Notes under the pieces: generated by a model
What the model was told of the DNA's origin: nothing
What the model saw: only the letters and a program-made list of their open reading frames with translations
The model's database searches: none
DNA from: Owenia fusiformis
Lineage: Eukaryota; Annelida; Polychaeta; Sabellida; Oweniidae
Length of the DNA: 64,000 nt
Assembly (NCBI GenBank): GCA_903813345.2
Contig: CAIIXF020000008.1
Coordinates: forward strand, 33,750,867 to 33,814,866
Direction: 5' to 3'
Made by a program: the position numbers and the translations under genes
Shown here: in pieces, positions 12,001 to 21,000 of the stretch
Position numbering within the stretch: position 1 is the stretch's first letter
How the letters are laid out: each line of letters opens with the position of its first letter

Positions 12001-15000
12001 TATTTATTTTCGTCTCACAGCAGATTTATTTTACATAGAATACTAGTAGTACTAAGATAGTCTGTCATTGTAAATGAAGGCCAATTATTCATAAGACGAG
12101 GAAAAAAGTTTCTGGATACTACTTGCAAACGCTGTTCTTTCTGTAAGAGCTTATTACCTTATGAATAGAGAGGACAAACTGTAGTGAAGAATTACACAAA
12201 AGCTATAAGTATAGTTAATCTTATATGGAAGCTAATAGAGTATATTGAAAATTCTATCATTAATACAAATAGGGTATTCAGAGACTTCCCAGTGCTAATA
12301 TTTTTAGTGAACAGGCAAAAGGAATAAGATGGATGAATGGAGAGTGTAGAATATTGCTTAAAACCGGAACAAACTGACAAGGACCTGAATATATAGCTAC
12401 ATGTAAAAACAGGAATATACTGAGCAAGACCCCGAATCTTGTTGGTTATAACAGGAATATACTGCCAAGAACCTGAATCTATTGGTTAGAACGTGAATAA
12501 AGTGCTAAGAACAGGAATATACTGCCAAGAACCTGAATCTATTGGTTAGAACGTGAATAAAGTGCTAAGAACAGGAATATACAGCCAAGAACCTGAATCC
12601 ATTGGTTAGAATGTGAATAAAGTGCTAAGAACAGGAACATACTTTGAGAACCTGAATCTATTGGTTAGAACGTGAATAAAGTGCTAAGAACAGGAATATA
12701 CTGCCAAGAACCTGAATCCATTGGTTAGAACGTGAATAAAGTGCTAAGAACAGGAATATACTGCCAAGAACCTGAATCCATTGGTTAGAACGTGAATAAA
12801 GTGCTAAGAAAAGGGACATACTTTGAGAACCTGAATCTATTGGTTAGAACGTGAATAAAGTGCTAAGAACAGGAATATACTGCCAAGAACCTGAATCCAT
12901 TGGTTAGAACGTGAATAAAGTGCTAAGAACAGGAATATACTGCCAAGAACCTGAATCCATTGGTTAGAACGTGAATAAAGTGCTAAGAACAGGAATATAC
13001 TTTGAGAACCTGAATTCATTGGTTAGAACGTAAATAAAGTGCTAAGAACAGGAATATACTGCCAAGAACCTGAATTCATTGGTTAGAACGTGAATAAAGT
13101 GCTAAGAACAGGAATATACTGCCAAGAACCTGAATCCATTGGTTAGAACGTGAATAAAGTGCTAAGAACAGGAATATACTGTCGAGAACCTGAATCTATT
13201 GGATAGAAAGGAATCAAGGAATAAAGTGCCTAGAATATGTTTCAAAGAAAAGGATCAACTGCCGATACAATATTCATGAGCATCAATACTCCAAAAATGT
13301 ATACCATTAAACGAAAAATATCTAGATGGTTTCACCCTGTATGTGTACGTCTCATAACAATCTCCACAATATGCGCTTTTATTTTAATAACATTTCAATA
13401 CAAAGAACTGATTCATATTCTCAGAAAAGATCCAAATAATCCTAATCCTAATGTTAGAATCGATGATCCTTTGGAAAAACAAGGAATAATAGGCAGAAAA
13501 TACAACAATCCTGAACTTCAAGATACATTTAAAACTATTGAAAATTCAACAGACAGTTTTGTACAAAGCGATGATGCCAATATTAGGGTTAAAAAACGAC
13601 CAGGAGTTATCAACATTGGTATCCAGAAGTGTGGAACAGGTGCACTTCTTTCATACTTAAACATCCATCCAAACCTAAAGATTAAGTGGAGTGAGGTCCA
13701 CTTCTTTGACAAGCTAATCAATCACGATCATCCATTTGAAGAAGAGGTGAAAAGATATATCCAAATGCTCCCAAAGGCATTCCCAAATGAAACTATCCTT
13801 GAGAAAACCCCTGCATATTTTGACTTGGCTGACCCCTATGACCTTTACAGAATGAACCCTGCATTGAAGATAATTTTACTGGTTTGTGACCCTGTAAGGA
13901 GAGTAATATCGGCCTATTTGCATAATAAACTATTAAGAGTGTTTTCAAAAGCTAAATCATATGAAGAAATCATATTTGATAAGAACGGTTATGTTAATAC
14001 AACTGAAGATATTATAACCAGAAGTAGATATGACAAACCACTGGAAAGATACTTAAAATATTTCCCTAGAAATCAATTTTTAATTATGGAAAACACATTT
14101 TTATTGAATCAGCCAGCTTTGGCCATGCAAGACATTGAGCAGTTTCTAGGTTTAAAGACATTCTATACCAACGAGACATTTTATTTCAATACGTCTGTCG
14201 GTTACCATTGTATTAATCCATCTATTCAGCCAAAACGTAGCGGGTGTATGTTAAGCATAAAATACAAAGTTCATCCTTATGTAAGTGAAGAAAACGTTTT
14301 AAAACTGAAGCGGTACTTTCAACCAATCAATGACAATTTCATGAAATTGGCAGGTAAAAATTTTCCATCCTTAACATATTTTTAGCCATTCGAATATATA
14401 CTCAAGGGTATTAACCAAACCTCGAAATACTGTGAATATTTGAGGGTACACATTGAGCCAAACATACATACAGCCCCAGCCAAGCAAGTGATCGTGCGGT
14501 TGGAATAATTCTCGTGTATACTTGTAAAACAATATTGCGTCAATGATTAGGAATAAACCAGCTGTATGTGTTAACTTTTCTTATCAAGAAATGCCATTTT
14601 ATGCACAATTGAAGAAGTGATTTTACATCTCTGATAAGAATATTAATTAGGGATATCCATGTGTGATAAAAAAAAATATCGCCTAATAACAATTTTTTTT
14701 TCTCTAAATCAAAATTTCTTTTATTTCCAATCGTAATTTTTCTACAGCACAAATCGAATACTTTACTCATTTAAAAGTTTTTCAATTACTTCCCATCTTT
14801 TTCTGTGCTTTATTTCTTCTTTGTTTCTTGCCTAATAACAATATGGATTTTTCCCACATTGTAAATTAGATGCAAATTTTGTTTCATTTCCCTTTCGAAT
14901 TCTTACATATTTACATGAAGGCGAGATGATAGTGCAACACAATACACATGTATTCAGTATCAATATAGCATGGTTTATTTTAGAGAAAAAGTTCTACCTG

Positions 15001-18000
15001 GCAACTGAAAGGATTCCATAATTTGGCCAATTTGAAGGTCAGCAAATGATATGTATGGTCCGGGTTATTTAAAAATCATTATAAATATGTGTTGTTGGGT
15101 ATAGCTTGCTTTATGCCTTGAGTTTGTTTGGCTTACTCTGTTGACATGAATTCAATTTACATTAACAATCATTTATAAAGGGAAATAGAGCAAGGCACAC
15201 AAAGTTCAAATAAACAGTCAAGTCAAGTCAACAGAACAAATTCGTCTTAATTCTCATCTAAGCATATTATATGTGTACCACCAATAGGCAGGGCTTTCAC
15301 TAGAGTTTCTCACAACAGGCTAAATAAATGAAAACAGCTGGAAAAATTAATGGAAATCATGAATTTAACATGGAAAAGTTCAAAAGTCTCTAACAACAAC
15401 AGGCAATTTTGTGAAAATAACTTGTGAAAACTGCCTGTTGCTTGCTGCTGATGAAACCCCTGAGTAGGCCATTAATGCATTGTCTTAGGCTCTGTCAGTG
15501 TATTGCATACAATGAAAAGCCTGTCTAATTGAGTGCCACGGGACCGGCGAAGTGTTCAGACTGGCAGGTGTTCTAATGTGAGGTTTTTTGACATGGAAGT
15601 ATATGACCGTTTTTTAAAATGACTGAACTGCGTTCACTTCGGAGAAGTGTTCAGTTATATAGGTTTTACACAATATAGTTTCAATAATGGAGGCATGAAA
15701 ACTAAATGGAAATAGTATATAATTTTAAAATTAACACCATACAAAGGTCACTCAGATATACAGGGTGTCCATAAAGTCTCTAAAATTACAATACATAAAT
15801 TCTCTACAATTACAAAAAAATCTCTGAACCTTGTAAAGAGACTTTATAGACACCCTGTATAAGTCAGTCATTGAACATAAAATGCATAAAAAAAATTCCA
15901 TTTAATACTCATTGAATTAATAAATGTATATTTTCTATATTTTACTACATTGTATTCTTAAGATCGTTTGTAAATACCATTATTTAATTGTATATAACGA
16001 AATATGAGTGCTTTCTTTCAAATGTAGTCTAGATCGAGTTAAAAGTTCAATTCTGTTACCGCAACATATGTGTGAAGAGGCTTATGTTTATAGTGTGTAT
16101 TATATGAGAAATTATGAAATAAATTGAATTGAATCGAAAAAAAATTGAAAATTCTTTTTAATGATTTTAAGGGTGCGCTATGCACTTATAAGGAGGGATA
16201 TATAGGGAACGCCTCCATCCAATTTTTGCGTCTCCTTTTAAAAAAACTATTCCTGTGAAATATAACATATAGACTAAAATATTGAACAGAATCTGACAAA
16301 CGCTATTAGAGTTATTGCCAAGACACAAATTGACGGATTGACAAACAAATTCCTAGAGCTTCTACATCCCTGCCCAAACTTCATACGGGATAGCCATCCT
16401 TGTTATCTTAAACAGGCCATCATTTTAAATCAAAGATTTCTGGCATTAAGGCTAAAAGGAGGAGGGAAATTAGCGCAACAGCTTTTGGTCAGTCATTTGT
16501 TTGAATTTGGCCATTTCCTGGGGATTCCTTTTAAGTGGTTAACTATGTGTCAAAACGCAACATATTGATGCTAGAGAAATTAAAAAAGCAGGGATGGAAG
16601 GGGTTGAAAATTAGGAAAACATTTCAGAAAAAACATGTGGATGGATTGTTTCCATCTACCCTGTCTTAAAGTCGAAATTATTTTATCATCTTTATAAGTG
16701 ATTTTCCTGGAGGTAAAGCATTGGCCTAACATATGCAATTGTTTAAATCCTCAGAAAATGGCTAAAATCCAACATATGACTGTCCAAAATCTGTTGCGCT
16801 AATTTCCCACCTCCTTTATTTAGGATCTAACTACAGTAGAACCTTAGCCTGTCTCTCCCTTAGCTGCTTCAACTCTTCCAGCTCTCATATACAGCACCTG
16901 TAGGAACATACACTTTGCATACTGATACAAGTACATGTATTTTACCTATTAGTAATGTTTCAATAAAATAGCGATCCTGAATGTTTGATACCTCCTCCCG
17001 GCAACCCACACTTGGACACTCGGGAGAAACAAAAGAATGATAGTAATACGAACATCGTCTTTCATTCTTTCATACATTTGCAATGTGCTTCATGCTCATC
17101 ATGTAGTTTGTAATAATTACTATAATTAGTGGCAGCCTTCTATATGCTTTTATGTCACTACCAAAAAGTAGGAGACATATTGTGATTGTCATCATTTTTT
17201 GTGACAGGGGTTGACAGCTTATATTTATTTGCTCTTGTATCCTTAATATCTAAAAGGTTACAAACTGTCGAGGAAGAAACGAAGGTGTCTGAATAAATGA
17301 TTCTTCTTAAAAACACACTCAACCAAACAACAAGAACATATAAAACAAACTATTTGGGATTACAAAATTAGATTAAATTTGCTTTCAGATATGCTTATTA
17401 CTATGAAGATACAAAGCAAAAGACACAACGTACGTTAGTGAAGGCTTATGGGATACGATGGATTATCAGCGTCCATGGAACTGCGGGAAAGTTTAATTTT
17501 GTTCCACTTTTGCTCAACTTTGGTAGTGGTATCGCCCTCCTATCATTAGTAAGTAGAACAAACAGCCAAAACGTTTATGGAATCGCTCATCTGTCCATCT
17601 TTAAAAAAAACTTCCATGAATGTTACAGGTGTCCGACTGTCCATGTCTGTATCATTTTCAGCTAACCACCCAATAACAAAATCATTCTTACTCATATTGA
17701 AATTAGAAATTGTGTATTGGAGGACTGTTGTTACAATGACCAATGATCTAGCTCAATAACTATTGTTACAATGACCAATGATCTAGCTCAATAACTGTTG
17801 TTACAATGACCAATGATCTAGCTCAATAACTGTTGTTACAATGACCAATGATCTAGCTCAATAACTGTTGTTACAATGACCAATGATCTAGCTCAATAAC
17901 TGTTGTTACAATGACCAATGATCTAGCTCAATAACTGTTGTTACAATGACCAATGATCTAGCTCAATAACTGTTGTTACAATGACCAATGATCTAGCTCA

Positions 18001-21000
18001 ATAACTGTTGTTACAATGACCAATGATCTAGCTCAATAACTATTGTTACAATGACCAATGATCTAGCTCAATAACTGTTGTTACAATGACCAATGATCTA
18101 GCTCAATAACTATTGTTACAATGACCAATGATCTAGCTCAATAACTGTTGTTACAATGACCAATGATCTAGCTCAATAACTGTTGTTACAATGACCAATG
18201 ATCTAGCTCAATAACTGTTGTTACAATGACCAATGATCTAGCTCAATAACTGTTGTTACAATGACCAATGATGTAGCTCAATAACTGTTGTTACAATGAC
18301 CAATGATCTAGCTCAATAACTGTTGTTACAATGACCAATGATCTAGCTCAATAACTGTTGTTACAATGACCAATGATCTAGCTCAATAACTATTGTTACA
18401 ATGACCAATGATCTAGCTCAATAACTGTTGTTACAATGACCAATGATCTAGCTCAATAACTGTTGTTACAATGACCAATGATCTAGCTCAATAACTGTTG
18501 TTACAATGACCAATGATCTAGCTCAATAACTGTTGTTACAATGACCAATGATCTAGCTCAATAACTGTTGTTACAATGACTAATGATCTAGCTCAATAAC
18601 TGTTGTTACAATGACCAATGATCTAGCTCAATAACTATTGTTACAATGACCAATGATCTAGCTCAATAACTATTGTTACAATGACCAATGATCTAGCTCA
18701 ATAACTATTGTTACAATGACTAATGATCTAGCTCAATAACTATTGTTACAATGACCAATGATCTAGCTCAATAACTATTGCTACAATGACCAATGATCTA
18801 GCTCAATAACTATTGTTACAATGACCAATGATCTAGCTCAATAACTATTGTTACAATGACCAATGATCTAGCTCAATAACTGTTGTTACAATGACCAATG
18901 ATCTAGCTCAATAACTGTTGTTACAATGACCAATGATCTAGCTCAATAACTGTTGTTACAATGACCAATGATCTAGCTCAATAACTGTTGTTACAATGAC
19001 CAATGATCTAGCTCAATAACTGTTGTTACAATGACCAATGATGTAGCTCAATAACTGTTGTTACAATGACCAATGATCTAGCTCAATAACTGTTGTAACA
19101 ATGACCAATGATCTAGCTCAATAAGTTATCTAAGGTATACACATCCGTGATTGTAATTCAGTCTGTAGTTTTTAGCTCACATGGTGAGCTTTTGCAATCG
19201 CTCACTTGTCCGTCTGTCTGTCTGTCCGTCCGTCTGTCTTTCTGTCCGTCAACAATAGTGGCACGTTTTAAAACCTCTGTCGATAGGATTCCTGTTTTAA
19301 GTTATTTCTGTTCAACATCAATACAGAAAACTCCCCTATGACTCCTGGTTCAAAAGCTCGCCTATTTTCAAAATGGCCGCCATTTTTGTCTCGCGAAATT
19401 CACTTTTGACTGGCACGTTTTAAAACCTCTGTCGATTGGATTCCTGTTTTAAGTTATTTCTGTTCAACATCAATACAGAAAACTCCCCTATGACTCCTGG
19501 TTCAAAAGCTCGCCTATTTTCAAAATGGCCACCATTTTTGTCTCGCGAAATTCACTTTTGACCCATTTCCTAGCTTTACAAATAATTTCAGGTGTCCTAC
19601 ATTGTTAAAATCTGTGTCAATGTAAAGAGTAGATATATGAAATAATTTTGTTACAAAAAATCAGCGAAAAATTATATCTCTTTTTTTATTTTATTTTCAG
19701 CCATTTTAGTTAACATTGATTTGTCCATCTGACTTGTGAAATCCACTTTTCCGTCAACAACAGTGGCACGTTTTAAAACCTCTGTCGATAGGATTCCTCT
19801 TTTAAGTTATTTCTGTTCAACATCAATACAGAAAACTCCCCTATGACTCCTGGCTCAAAAGCTCGCCTTTTTTCAAAATGGCCGCCATTTTTGTCTCGCG
19901 AAATTCACTTTTGACCTATTTCCTAGCTTTACAAATAATTTCAAGTGTCCTACATTGTAAAAATCCATGTCAATGTAAAGAGTAGATGTATGAAATAATT
20001 TTGTTACGAAAAATCAGCAAAAAATTATATCCATTTTTTTATTTTCAGCCATTTTAGTTAACATTGATTTGTCCATCTGTCTCGCAAAATCCACTTTTGG
20101 ACCATTTGCCTTAAACCCTCTGTCGATAGGATTCCTGTTTTAAGTTAATTTTGTTCAACATCAATACCAAAAACTCTCCTATGACTCTTGGTTCAAAAGC
20201 TCGCCTATTTTCAAAATGGTCACCATTCTTGTCTCGCGAAATTCACTTTTGGCCCATTTCCTAGCTTTACAAATAATTTCAGCTGTCCTGCATTGTAAAA
20301 AGCCATGTCACTGTAAAGAGTAGTTGTATGAAATAATTTTTTTACAAAAAATCGGCAAAATATTATATCAGTTTTTTTTTATTTTCAGCCATTTTAGTTA
20401 ACATTGATTCGTCCATCTGTCTCTCAGTCAGTCCAAAAAAGTGGCAAGATAGGATTCCCGATTTAAAATAATTTTGTTCAAAATCAATAAAGAAAAAAAA
20501 CCTGTGACTCCTGCTTCAAAATCTCGCCTAATTTCAAAATGGCCACCATTTTTGTCTCGGGAAATTCCCTTTTGGCCCATTTCCTAGTTTTACAAATAAG
20601 TTCAGGTGTCCTGCATTGTAAAAAGCCATGTCTTTGTAAAGAGTAGTTGTATGAAATAATTTTGTCACAAAAAATCTGCAAAAAATTATACCCGTCTTTT
20701 TTATTTTCACTTTTGAGCAACACCATGTGAGCCCAGTACCCACGGTACTAATTTATTTTGTCAACATGAATGAGTAAATTATTAATTTAAAGAATAATTA
20801 TCATCCAATAATTTCAATCTGTTTAGATTCATAAGTTTTATTTCATTTTCAGGCCACAATTGTCTGTGATATAATTACACTCTATGTACTTAAGATGGGA
20901 ACATTCTACAAAGAGAAGAAATATTTCAACGTGACTGGAGATGATGCCTTTGAATATGAGGTAATAACTGTGAATAAATGAAGAGGTTTTGTTCATATTT

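Larger units (their letters stand above)
8028..17388 (+). other. 9.4-kb P2X intron hosting a nested gene
   Basis: This intron holds hairpin and foldback repeats (8931-10990), a TTTA microsatellite near 11990, a 60-bp minisatellite (12405-13236), the complete HS3ST-like gene (13237-14385), a 97-bp mariner-type element (15761-15857) and an interspersed repeat (15288-15470). No distinct feature is seen in about 11000-11980, 14400-15280 or 15900-17380, apart from a degraded 'tgtcactacc' hairpin-repeat fragment near 17155. Confidence 0.85.

Noticed and set aside
12837-13019. Minus-strand ORF with 20-residue repeats
   Set aside because: It follows from the 60-bp minisatellite period; 59-bp units break the frame and there are no gene signals.
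17722-19124. Could the regular 35-bp array be a CRISPR array?
   Set aside because: There are no unique spacers; units are contiguous and the context is an animal intron.
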